Shown here: piece by piece, positions 23,977 to 31,926 of the stretch
Numbering within the stretch: the stretch's first letter is position 1
How the letters are laid out: each line of letters starts with the position of its first letter
NCBI GenBank assembly: GCA_017415005.1
Contig: JAFQJK010000089.1
Span: 1-36,604 of the forward strand
Direction: 5' to 3'
DNA length: 36,604 nt
From: Rikenellaceae bacterium
Lineage (GTDB): Bacteria > Bacteroidota > Bacteroidia > Bacteroidales > Rikenellaceae
Position numbers and translations under genes: made by a program
Notes under the pieces: generated by a model
What the model saw: the letters and a program-made list of their open reading frames with translations, nothing else
Told to the model about the DNA's origin: nothing
Database searches by the model: none

Positions 23977-24030
23977 CGGGGGAACGGGAGGGTCGGCGGA
24001 AAGCGGGAATGCACGGGCGGGAAGAAGGGG

Positions 24031-25134
24031 TCACACCCGGCTGAAGTAGCGCACAAAATCGTCGTGAGGCACTGATACACAGACACGTGCATATCCGGAT
24101 ACCTCGGCCTTGCGGCTGCGTGTGAAAAAACTGAGGCCGACGCTGCCGATCCGGCGGGCGAGCAGTTCGTCCTCGCTCCGGTTTACGATCACAAAGATGC
24201 CCCGGGGCTCGGACTCCGTATAGAATTCCGTGGCCAACAGGCCGCGCCCGCGCAGGTAGGCGATATTGCGGGCGATGCCCTCCTGCGTGGCGAGCTTAAA
24301 GCGATCCACGGCACGGCGCCCGGCAGACGTAGCGAGCAGGCGCAGCACGAGCTGCTGGGCAAAGGCGTTGACCCCGTTGGTGCAATACATCAGCCGCACG
24401 GCGAGCTCGTCGCGCAGCGCCGGATCAGACGCGTGGACGAACCCGATCCGCTGGCCGCTCAGGCCCACAGACTTGCTGAAGCTCTCGGTGATCACGACGT
24501 TCGGCATCCGGGCCAGACGAGCGTAGAAACCGTCTTCGGCCCCGGCGAAAACGCGCCGGTAGGGACAGTCGACGATCACCGCGACGTCCGCGTCGGAGAG
24601 ACGCCGGACCAGCGCGAGCTGCTCGTTGTCGTCGTACTTCTCACCCAGCGGATTGCCCGGGTCGCACAGCAGCACGGCACTTCCGCACAGCTCGTCGATG
24701 CGCTCGGCAAGCTCGCCGCGCGAACCGTACTCGCCCACCCCCACGCCGCGGATCGTCGCAATATGGCCATAGCTACCCCAATGGTAGGCCGGCAGGTAGA
24801 GCCGCCCGACGTCGAGTGTCTGCAAAACAAGGTCGAGGGCGTTCATGCCGCCCGCCGTGACGAGGACATGGGCGGCCTCGGCCGGATCGCCGAAATACTC
24901 GGCTGCGATCGCCTCGCGCAGGTCGGGCATCCCGGCAGCCGGAGGGTAAGTCTGCATCCCGCGGGCATTGAAGTCGATCCCGGCGACCACCTCGCGCAGG
25001 TCGATCCCGACCACGGCGTTCACGCCGCGGTTGAACGCCAGATAACGCTCGCCTGTCTCTCGTTCGAGCTGGGCGAGACGGCTACCGATCTGCACGATGC
25101 GCGAGAGCGCGGCTCCTGATTCTCTGATCTTCAT
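24031..25134 (-). CDS. Class I/II PLP-dependent aminotransferase
   Basis: A 367-residue fold-type I aminotransferase. The PLP lysine is Lys221 in ITESFSKSVGLSGQRIGF. Asp189 and Tyr192 (VIVDCPYRRVF) and Asn161 (CDPGNPLGEKY) are the usual cofactor contacts, and TYPPAAGMPDLREAIA is the typical N-terminal substrate loop. Substrate cannot be read off; aromatic, aspartate or histidinol-phosphate-like acceptors are all possible. I start at the ATG at 25134: a much longer open frame reaches 25989, but its extra part translates the repeat array into alternating Leu/Val/Ala-rich repeats and is not part of the family. Confidence 0.9.
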   Translation of the reverse strand: MKIRESGAALSRIVQIGSRLAQLERETGERYLAFNRGVNAVVGIDLREVVAGIDFNARGMQTYPPAAGMPDLREAIAAEYFGDPAEAAHVLVTAGGMNALDLVLQTLDVGRLYLPAYHWGSYGHIATIRGVGVGEYGSRGELAERIDELCGSAVLLCDPGNPLGEKYDDNEQLALVRRLSDADVAVIVDCPYRRVFAGAEDGFYARLARMPNVVITESFSKSVGLSGQRIGFVHASDPALRDELAVRLMYCTNGVNAFAQQLVLRLLATSAGRRAVDRFKLATQEGIARNIAYLRGRGLLATEFYTESEPRGIFVIVNRSEDELLARRIGSVGLSFFTRSRKAEVSGYARVCVSVPHDDFVRYFSRV

Positions 25135-25156
25135 GGCCGGATGGGATTTGACGGGA

Positions 25157-25164
25157 TAAAGGTA
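25157..25164 (-). promoter_or_regulatory. -7 element for the aminotransferase gene
   Basis: TACCTTTA on the minus strand is one base from TAnnTTTG, with TTG 22 nt upstream (25187-25189). This puts the start site before the repeat array, which supports the short gene start. Confidence 0.4.
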
Positions 25165-25249
25165 GCAAAAAGCCGGGAAAACCCGCCAAGCAAATGCAAC
25201 GGCGCGGCAACAGACAGAGCGGCAGAGCCTGAGCGACGAACGGGAACGG

Positions 25250-25640
25250 GGAGCCGGCGGCAGAAGCGGCAACAGGAGCGGCGACAGGAGCGGCGACAGG
25301 AGCGAGAACAAGGACAGCGGCAGAAGCGGCAACCATAGCAGGAGCAAGAGCAGCGACAGGAAAGCGACGGAAGCGAGAACGAGGGCGGCAGCGGGGATAA
25401 TAACAGGAGTGAAGACAAGGACAGCAGCAGAAGCGGCGACAAGAACGGCGACAGAAGCGAGAACGAGGGCGGCAGCGGGGACAGCAACAGGAGTGAAGAC
25501 AAGAACAGCAGCTGGAGCGGCGACAAGAACAGTGGCAGAAACGAGAACGAGGGCGGCAGCGGGGACAGCAACAGGAGTGAAGACCAAGACAGCAGCAGGA
25601 GCGGCGACAAGAACAGTGGCAGGAGGGCAGTTACAGGGAT
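25250..25640. repeat. 84-bp tandem repeat array plus short-unit repeats
   Basis: Units beginning AACAGGAGTGAAGAC start at 25402, 25486 and 25570, exactly 84 bp apart; a diverged copy precedes them from about 25318 and the last decays near 25640. Just before, 25250-25320 consists of short AGGAGCGGCGAC-type units of 12-15 bp. The plus strand is purine-rich. Since 84 is divisible by three, all frames without a stop stay open: the plus strand would give a 28-residue repeat rich in Thr, Ala and Arg, the minus strand a hydrophobic one. Neither has a convincing start or signal, so I take it as non-coding. The rest of 25135-26007 (25641-26007) shows no gene. Confidence 0.95.
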
Positions 25641-26007
25641 GGTGACATGACAGAAGCGATGAGGACCACGGAACGGCAGGGAAAGACCGAATGGTCCGAT
25701 ACACCGGCATCAGGGAACGGACCGAGGACCGCACCCCGAGCGCGGATACGGCGCACGGCAGGCCCGGAAGCCGCGAAGCTCCACCGGCCGGACCCGTGAG
25801 CGGATGCCGCGGCCCGGCAGGAAGCAACGGGAGCCGAAGGCTTAAGAACAGGAATCGGTCAAAACAGGCTGCGCCGGACCGGGAGAGGACACCAGGCTGC
25901 TTCACGAACGCGGGAGCACGCCGCCCGGGCACATGCAAAGCAACCTTGCGATCAGCAGCCCCACCTACCCCATCGAAGAGGGTACGCAAAGACAGGCAGA
26001 CGCCCCC

Positions 26008-27846
26008 TTAGCGGGCGGCAAGGTCGTCGTAGAGCGTCTGCAACATCGCCTGCCCCGCCGCGAGCAGCGAATCGGCCGCCGCACCCGTCGCCCCCTCGGC
26101 CACCATCACGCGGCCGGCCGCACAATCGTACACGAGGCGGGCACCGGGCACCGCCACGCCGAACCCATCGGGGAAGTCATAGAACGCAAAATGGGGCGAC
26201 GCGGGGTTGAGCATATTCTTGCTGAAACGGAACTCCCCGGCCGGAATCCCCATCTGGCCGAGCAGCGTGGCGGCAAGGTCGATCTGCGACCCGTAGGCAT
26301 CGACCTTCGCAGGGGCCGTTACCGCGCCGCCGGTCATCAGCAGCGGAATGCGGAACCGCATGTCGTCATAGTTGGTCCGGCCGAAATAGGTCACCGCATG
26401 GTCGGCCACCAGCACCACGAGCGTATTGTCCCAAAGTCCCGCATCGTGCAGGCCGCCGAGAAGCGCGTTCACGCAACTGTCGGCATACCACACGGAATTG
26501 AGGAACGGATCGTCGAAACGGCGCGAGGGAACGTCGAACGGCTCGTGGCTGCTCGAGGTCTGGACGATCTTCAGGAACGGCCCCGGCTGCGGCGTGCCGA
26601 GCCCGTCGATCACCCGGCTGAAAAGCAGGTGGTCCGGCACGCCCCACTGGGCAGAGCGCTCGGCGGCCGTGAAGTCGTCCTGGCTCACGAGCCGCCCGAT
26701 CCCCTGCCCCAGCAGGTAGGAACGCATATTGGTGAAGTCGGCGTCGCCGCCGTAGAAATACTCCGTCGTGTAGCCCGCATCGCGGAGCGAGCGCATGATC
26801 GACGGCAACGACTGCGTCTTGGCGGCGAACTTCATCACCGAAGCGGTCGGCTGGGCCGGATAGCCGCTCAGGATCGCCGTAAGCCCCCGGTCGGTCCGGA
26901 AGCTATTGGCGTAAAAGTTGGTGAAGCCCACGCCCTCGTCGTAGAGGCGGTTGAGCGTCGGCGTCGCATCGGGCGCACCGCCCAGCGCCCCGACCGCCTC
27001 GGCCGTAAAGCTCTCAAGGATCACGAGCACGACATTGGGCCGCCCGGTGCGCAGCAGGCGGGGCAGGCTGTCGGCCGGAGCCACAGGACGGTCGGTCAGC
27101 CGGGCGAAGACCCCGGCCGCACGGTCGGCCTCCATGAAGCGGTACTTCCGGCTGAAATCCTCGTTATTGGTCAGCGACTCGAAGAGGTTGAACGCGGGGT
27201 TGAGCGCTGCGTGGTTGAGCTCGATACGGTCGCTGAAGAACACCTTGCCGGCATTCATCGTCGAGGCAGAAAGTCCGCCCCGGATCGGAAGGAACAACGC
27301 ACCGTCGAGCACGAACAGCGCGAGCGCCATCCACCCCCGGCCGCGGCCGGGATCGCCGTCGCGCAGCGCGCGGACCAGCAGCCGGTCGAACAGGAAGTAG
27401 AACAGTGCGCCCAGCACGCCCACGGCAAGGACACCGAGCAGTGCGGGGCCCCACCCTGCCGCCGCCAGCGCCTCGGCCGGCGAGCTCAGGTAAAAAAGAG
27501 GCGTCGTATCGAGGCGGATGCCCCAATAGCCATAAAGCCCCATATCGGCAACGACGATCAGCGCGAGCAGCAGCGCCACCGCGCCGTAATAACCGCGCAG
27601 CGCACGACGCACCCACAGCGGGCGCAGCCAGAGCGAAGCGATCAGCAACAGGCCCGGAAGCAACGTAAGGTAGCCCGCCGTCGAGAGGTCCTGCGGCAAA
27701 CCGTGCCACATCACGCGCAGCCACTCGCCGAAGCCGAAGCTGCCGTACAGGCCGTAATTATAGAGCATGAACAGCGGCTTGCCCAGCACGAACAGCAGGA
27801 CAAACAGCAGATAGGTCCTCACAAAAAGCAACAGGCGGTCTCTCAT
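26008..27846 (-). CDS. LtaS-like membrane sulfatase / phosphoglycerol transferase family
   Basis: A 612-residue protein with about five N-terminal membrane helices (near 8-28, 57-76, 86-102, 133-155, 172-188) and a large periplasmic alkaline-phosphatase-fold domain. The metal and catalytic residues of the LtaS/sulfatase family are visible: Glu278 (LVILESFTAE), the Thr318 nucleophile (NSFRTDRGLTAILSGYP), His434 (SSSHEPFDVP), and Asp482-His483 (VADHAVTYFG). Relatives in Bacteroidetes transfer phospho-alcohol groups onto lipids or glycans; true lipoteichoic acid is not expected in this lineage. The ATG at 27846 is chosen because upstream in-frame residues are Arg-rich and not membrane-like. Confidence 0.9.
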   Translation of the reverse strand: MRDRLLLFVRTYLLFVLLFVLGKPLFMLYNYGLYGSFGFGEWLRVMWHGLPQDLSTAGYLTLLPGLLLIASLWLRPLWVRRALRGYYGAVALLLALIVVADMGLYGYWGIRLDTTPLFYLSSPAEALAAAGWGPALLGVLAVGVLGALFYFLFDRLLVRALRDGDPGRGRGWMALALFVLDGALFLPIRGGLSASTMNAGKVFFSDRIELNHAALNPAFNLFESLTNNEDFSRKYRFMEADRAAGVFARLTDRPVAPADSLPRLLRTGRPNVVLVILESFTAEAVGALGGAPDATPTLNRLYDEGVGFTNFYANSFRTDRGLTAILSGYPAQPTASVMKFAAKTQSLPSIMRSLRDAGYTTEYFYGGDADFTNMRSYLLGQGIGRLVSQDDFTAAERSAQWGVPDHLLFSRVIDGLGTPQPGPFLKIVQTSSSHEPFDVPSRRFDDPFLNSVWYADSCVNALLGGLHDAGLWDNTLVVLVADHAVTYFGRTNYDDMRFRIPLLMTGGAVTAPAKVDAYGSQIDLAATLLGQMGIPAGEFRFSKNMLNPASPHFAFYDFPDGFGVAVPGARLVYDCAAGRVMVAEGATGAAADSLLAAGQAMLQTLYDDLAAR

Positions 27847-28332
27847 CGGATAACGACTTGGCGGCCTCTGCGCGCGGACGGACCGTCCGCACGGCAAACG
27901 ACGCGGTTTCCGGCAAAAATAATACACTTCGCCCGAAATCGGGACGGAGTGCGGCAAGTAAGATCGTTTTCTCCTTTTCCAGCTGTCGTCGGACAAGTAA
28001 TTTGGCCATCGCCGCAAAAGTAGCCCAAAGGTCTGCCGCGCATGAAACCGGCTGAATCCTTCGGAGGATCGGCCCTTTCGGATGCGCAGGGACCCGCTCC
28101 GCGAGGCCGTCCGCCCGGAGCCGCAGGCTGCTTGGGCGCAGCGAGTTGTGCGGCTCGGGACAGCGAGCGGTACGGCGGGTGCGCAATCCGGACAGGCCTT
28201 GACCTTTTGTTCTTTATTGGGTCAAGACAAAAGGAGAAGTTTGCACTGCCGCCGGAGCGATTTCCTTGGCGGCAATGACAAAAGTGCGGCCCGGCCAGGT
28301 CACAAAACAGGAAAAAACGGATCGGACACCCA
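27847..28332. other. Intergenic region between sulfatase and cyd operon
   Basis: About 490 bases without a credible gene. It contains a -7 element for the sulfatase (27914-27921), another TACTTTTG at 28015-28022, and near the cyd end two mutually exclusive hairpins: CTTGACC (28198-28204) with GGTCAAG (28220-28226), or CCTTTTGT (28203-28210) with ACAAAAGG (28227-28234). A third stem TGCCGCC/GGCGGCA (28247-28274) may end the cyd transcript. Confidence 0.45.
27914..27921 (-). promoter_or_regulatory. -7 element for the sulfatase gene
   Basis: TATTTTTG on the minus strand fits TAnnTTTG, 67 bases before the start codon. No -33 partner is evident. Confidence 0.35.
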
Positions 28333-28476
28333 TCAGGCACCCGGCTCGCTCCCCGGAGCGCCGGGATCCTCTGCCGGCTCCGATCGCTCGTATCGCCTGA
28401 CGGCCCAGACCGACAGACGGTAGGTGACGTAGATCAGCACGGCCCAGCCGATGAGCATAAGGATTTGCTTGGTCAT
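28333..28476 (-). CDS. 47-residue single-helix protein after cydB (CydX-like position)
   Basis: A short open frame reading from the ATG at 28476 to TGA at 28333-28335. It begins MTKQILMLIGWAVLIYVTYR and then LSVWAVRRYERSEPAED. Residues 5-19 form one membrane helix followed by a positively charged segment and a soluble Pro/Glu/Gly-rich tail. It follows cydB by 97 bases on the same strand. In Proteobacteria a protein of similar size and layout, CydX, is encoded after cydB and stabilises the oxidase; sequence similarity cannot be judged here, so this is an inference from size, topology and position. Confidence 0.65.
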   Translation of the reverse strand: MTKQILMLIGWAVLIYVTYRLSVWAVRRYERSEPAEDPGAPGSEPGA

Positions 28477-28572
28477 GGTTGCGGTGGTTTCGGGACGCGG
28501 ACGTCCGGTTACAAAACAGGGGCCCGTCTGCCCGGCGGGCGGGGCGGCATCGCGCCACCCGCCCAGAACAGA

Positions 28573-29721
28573 CTAATACAGGTGCTCCTCGGTCTCGACC
28601 TCCTCGCGGGTGATCGGCCTGCGGTTCATGGCCCGCCAGGCGTACCAGATATAGGCAGCGACAAAGGGGATCAGGAGCGAGACGATGCTCATGGCCGTGA
28701 GCGTGAACTCGCTCGACGAGCTGTTGTAGATAGTGAGCGAGCTCTGCATGTCGGCCAGCGACGGGTAGTACGAGGTATTGTTGTACCCGGCCGTGAGCAG
28801 CAGGGCGAGCACCGTGAGTACGGTCCCCGCGCCGCTCCACCAGATGGCCCGGCGGCTGCTCCGCAGCAGGCCGGCCGCGATCCCCCACAGCACGGCGACC
28901 ACGCCGACGAGCAGCATGACCAGAACGGCAGGCATCGCCAGCAGGTTGTGCAGGTACTTGTAGGGCTCCGTCGAGATCACCCCGGTCGCGGGATCGACCG
29001 CCCAGCCGGTCGAGAGCAGGATGCTGACCAGGAAGACGAGGAAAAAGACGACGAACGGCACGGCGTTCAGAAGCAGGTGGCGCGTCGAGCGGCGGCGGAT
29101 CTGCGAGTCGTCGATCGCGTTCAGGAAATATTCGAGCCCGAGCACGCGCGAAAGGAAGAGCACGGCCAGGCCGAGCGCGACGTTGCGGTAGTCGGCCAAC
29201 GCTTCGAGCCCCCGCCACGGCGAGGTCCACTGCGAGATGGTCGTGTCGCCGCCGATGTTGGCCATGTTCATCCGATCGACCGTGAAGTTGGCCCCGGTGA
29301 ACAGCGTGCCCACGGCCACGCCGAGCAGCAGCGCCCCCGCCACGCCGTTGATGACGAGGAACGCGTTGTAGGTCCGCTCGCCGAGAAAGTTATCGGGCTT
29401 GCGCCGGAACTCGTAGGCCACAGCCTGGATCACGAAAACGAACAGAATGGCCATCCAGACGTAGAACGCACCCCCGAAGCTCGTGCTGTAAAAGAGCGGG
29501 AACGAGGCGAAGAACGCGCCGCCGAACGTAACGAGCGTCGTGAAGGTGAACTCCCACTTGCGCCCGAGCGCGTTGACGATCATCGTGCGCTCCTGGTCGG
29601 TGCGTCCGATCGTGTAAAGCAGCCCCTGTCCGCCCTGGACGAAGAGCAGGAAGACGAGCAGCGCGCCGAGCAGCGAAATGATCAGCCACCAGTAGTGCTG
29701 AAGCAAAACTAAAGTATCCAT
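28573..29721 (-). CDS. cydB: Cytochrome bd ubiquinol oxidase subunit II
   Basis: A 382-residue integral membrane protein, the partner of CydA in the cytochrome bd oxidase that reduces oxygen to water with quinol. It has about nine hydrophobic helices; recognisable parts include WWLIISLLGALLVFLLFVQGG near the start, then ALGRKWEFTFTTLVTFGGAF and FPLFYSTSFGGAFYVW. The family motif around the N-terminal GGQ is conserved. It starts four bases after the cydA stop, so the genes are co-transcribed. In an anaerobic gut Bacteroidete this oxidase permits growth or detoxification at nanomolar oxygen. Confidence 0.96.
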   Translation of the reverse strand: MDTLVLLQHYWWLIISLLGALLVFLLFVQGGQGLLYTIGRTDQERTMIVNALGRKWEFTFTTLVTFGGAFFASFPLFYSTSFGGAFYVWMAILFVFVIQAVAYEFRRKPDNFLGERTYNAFLVINGVAGALLLGVAVGTLFTGANFTVDRMNMANIGGDTTISQWTSPWRGLEALADYRNVALGLAVLFLSRVLGLEYFLNAIDDSQIRRRSTRHLLLNAVPFVVFFLVFLVSILLSTGWAVDPATGVISTEPYKYLHNLLAMPAVLVMLLVGVVAVLWGIAAGLLRSSRRAIWWSGAGTVLTVLALLLTAGYNNTSYYPSLADMQSSLTIYNSSSSEFTLTAMSIVSLLIPFVAAYIWYAWRAMNRRPITREEVETEEHLY

Positions 29722-29725
29722 GGCG

Positions 29726-31303
29726 TTATTTCTTTTCGGGTTTGTCGGGACCGATCCTGATCTGGCGCGTCATGATCATGACCTCGGCGATGAGCAGCGT
29801 GGTGAACAGCGCCACGAAGATGAAGAACGTGACCATGACCGATCCGGCGTCGATACGCGAGACGGCGGCCACGGTCGGCAGCAGGTTCTGCACGACCCAG
29901 GGCTGGCGGCCGACCTCGGCCACGATCCATCCGGCCTGCGAAGCGATATAAGCCAGCGGGATCGACCACAGCGTCACCCACAGCAGCCAGCGGCGGTGCT
30001 CGATCGTGCGGCGGTAGAGCAGCACGAGCAGCACGGCGAAAAGCGCGATGAAGTAAATGCCTGCGCCGACCATCACGCGGAAGCTGTAAAACACAAGCGG
30101 CACGTCGGGCACCGTCTGCCCGGGCGAACTGAGGTAGCCGTAGCCGAAGTACCTGTAATATTCGTCGAGGAAGGTCCGGCCCTCGGCGGTCGAGGCGTCG
30201 AACTTGCCGATCACCGCCTGCATGGCCGCCGTGTCGCCCCGTTGCTTGGCATCGCGGTAGACGGCCAGCTCGCCGATGGCAACGCGGCCCCGGTCGATCT
30301 TCTCCCGGGTCGAGAGGATGCCCTGCTCGGGATTGCCGTCGAGCAGGTCGTTGATACCCGGCACGAAGGCGTCGGCATCATGGAAGCTCATGACCGACAG
30401 CAGCTTCGGAATCTGTATCTTCCAGTAGAACGCATCGTCGTTGTTCGTGCGCCCGGCCTCGGGCCTGAGGATACCGAAGGCCACGAGCGGGGCGCCATGC
30501 TCGCCGTCGTAGTGGGCCTCCATCGCGGCAAGCTTCATCGGCTGGGTCCTGGCGATGTCAACGCCCGAGCTGTCGCCCGTGAAGGCAAGGAACACGGCGC
30601 TCACCAGCCCGAAAACCGAGGCGATCACCATGCTGCACCGCGCCATCCGCCGGTCGCGCCGACGGAGCAGGAACCACGCGCTGACCCCCACGACGAAGAC
30701 CGAGGCGAGCACGTAGCCCGAGGTGGTCGTGTGCAGGAACTTGTCGATAGCCACCGGCGAAAGGAGCACGTCCCAGAACGAGGTCATCTCGTTGCGCGCC
30801 GTCTCGACGCTGAACGCCGTCCCGGCGGGATACTGCATCCAGGCGTTGGCCACGAGGATCCACAGCGCCGAAAGGTTGGCCCCGATGGCCGTGAGCCACG
30901 TGGCGGCCAGGTGGAACCCTTTCGAGACCTTGTTCCACCCGAAGAACATGATGGCGATGAACGTGCTCTCCATGAAGAAGGCCATGATGCCCTCGATGGC
31001 CAGCGGGGCGCCGAAGATGTCGCCCACGAAGTGCGAGTAGTTGGACCAGTTGGTGCCGAACTCGAACTCGAGGATGATGCCCGTGGCCACGCCGATGGCG
31101 AAGTTGATGCCGAACAGGCGCATCCAGAACTTCGTGGTCCGCTTCCAGAACTCGTCGCCCGTCTTGTAGTAGATGGTCTCCATGAAGGCGATGATGAATC
31201 CGAGCCCCAGGGTGAGCGGCACGAACAGCCAGTGGTAGATGGCTGTCATCGCAAACTGCGCGCGCGACCAGTCGACTACGGACATAAAGTCGTTAACTTC
31301 CAT
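29726..31303 (-). CDS. cydA: Cytochrome bd ubiquinol oxidase subunit I
   Basis: A 525-residue membrane protein that binds haems b558, b595 and d. Typical features are the N-terminal SRAQFAMTAIYHWLFVPLTLG with the high-spin haem ligand His24, helix ILEFEFGTNWSNYS, EGIMAFFMEST with conserved acidic residues Glu104 and Glu112, His191 in FLHTTTSGYVLA as the b558 ligand, and GRQPW near the C-terminal part. An insertion of roughly 120 residues between helices (about 240-360, containing KIQIPKLLSVMSFHD) is the expanded quinol-loop region often seen in Bacteroidetes. The ATG at 31303 is kept, although an in-frame ATG at 31285 is also possible. It is preceded by DUF4492 (10-base gap) and followed by cydB (4 bases). 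Confidence 0.97.
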   Translation of the reverse strand: MEVNDFMSVVDWSRAQFAMTAIYHWLFVPLTLGLGFIIAFMETIYYKTGDEFWKRTTKFWMRLFGINFAIGVATGIILEFEFGTNWSNYSHFVGDIFGAPLAIEGIMAFFMESTFIAIMFFGWNKVSKGFHLAATWLTAIGANLSALWILVANAWMQYPAGTAFSVETARNEMTSFWDVLLSPVAIDKFLHTTTSGYVLASVFVVGVSAWFLLRRRDRRMARCSMVIASVFGLVSAVFLAFTGDSSGVDIARTQPMKLAAMEAHYDGEHGAPLVAFGILRPEAGRTNNDDAFYWKIQIPKLLSVMSFHDADAFVPGINDLLDGNPEQGILSTREKIDRGRVAIGELAVYRDAKQRGDTAAMQAVIGKFDASTAEGRTFLDEYYRYFGYGYLSSPGQTVPDVPLVFYSFRVMVGAGIYFIALFAVLLVLLYRRTIEHRRWLLWVTLWSIPLAYIASQAGWIVAEVGRQPWVVQNLLPTVAAVSRIDAGSVMVTFFIFVALFTTLLIAEVMIMTRQIRIGPDKPEKK

Positions 31304-31313
31304 ATCGATAGGG

Positions 31314-31535
31314 TTAAGGTTGGATATCGGTCAGTTGTTCGAGCACATGGTCGCTCTTCGCCTCCTCGGTCTTGAACTGCCCGAGGATATCCGGAAAAAA
31401 GAAGAGCCTGAGCACGGCGAACATGATGAACAGTTTGAGCAGGATCAGCCCCCAGAGCGTCCGCCCCAGCGTCATGCTGCGGAAGCCGTCGGCGTAAAAG
31501 CGGTAAACGCGGTATATCGGGTTGTGTCCGGACAT
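31314..31535 (-). CDS. DUF4492 protein, cytochrome bd operon partner
   Basis: A 73-residue protein with one membrane helix (LWGLILLKLFIMFAVLRLFFF, about 27-47), preceded by the conserved YRFYADGFRSMTLGRTLW and followed by a charged tail KTEEAKSDHVLEQL. This is the DUF4492 family, known in Bacteroidetes mainly as the gene just before cydA. Its role is not established; assembly or stability of the oxidase is a natural guess. It is the first gene of the cyd operon here. Confidence 0.92.
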   Translation of the reverse strand: MSGHNPIYRVYRFYADGFRSMTLGRTLWGLILLKLFIMFAVLRLFFFPDILGQFKTEEAKSDHVLEQLTDIQP

Positions 31536-31926
31536 AGCGGTATATGATCATGTGCGCTTCAAACGGTTATCCCCCGTGGCAGGCAATCTTGCCATAGGGC
31601 CCTTGTCGTGTACCGGGTGCAGCCTGCGCGGGGTCTGCCGGTCCGCATGCGGCGCGCACGCACCGGCAAAGTCCCGGGCATGACGCGCTGTCCCGCAGCC
31701 TCGCACCGGGCCTGCCTGGAAGCACGCGGCACGCGATCGTTGCGTTAAGGTAGGACGTTTCGCCCGATCTGCCAAATTTTTCCTGCATTTTATATGCCAG
31801 AGCGTGCCCCGCAAGCACCCATCCAACCTCCCGAGACCGGCGCCGGACCATGCCGGCCGGCCCGGACCCGGCTCCACCCCGGCCCTGCACCGAAGCCCGG
31901 GAGCACCTGCCGGAGAGACTCCGCCG
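31536..31926. other. Intergenic region upstream of the cyd operon
   Basis: About 390 bases with the cyd promoter candidate near 31745-31776. The remainder is GC-rich; the open frames seen there (both strands, under 110 codons) are Arg/Pro-rich with no domain and are taken as accidental. Confidence 0.45.
31745..31776 (-). promoter_or_regulatory. Promoter candidate for the cyd operon
   Basis: TTTG (31773-31776), exactly 20 nt, TACCTTAA (31745-31752) on the minus strand: perfect -33 and spacing, -7 with two mismatches at its 3' half. The leader would be about 205 nt, leaving room for regulation by oxygen-responsive factors; no operator could be read. Confidence 0.45.

Noticed and set aside
21406-24075. 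Plus-strand frame of 889 codons
   Set aside because: Antisense to metG, whose motifs are complete; composition is biased and no domain is recognisable.
25135-25989. N-terminal extension of the aminotransferase
   Set aside because: The extension translates the repeat array and GC-rich spacer; the family starts at 25134, where an ATG and an upstream -7 element are found.
25933-28023. Plus-strand frame of 696 codons
   Set aside because: Antisense to the LtaS-like gene; it reads as His/Arg/Gln-rich without domains.
28477-31375. Two long plus-strand frames opposite cydB and cydA
   Set aside because: They mirror the cytochrome bd genes and have no independent evidence.
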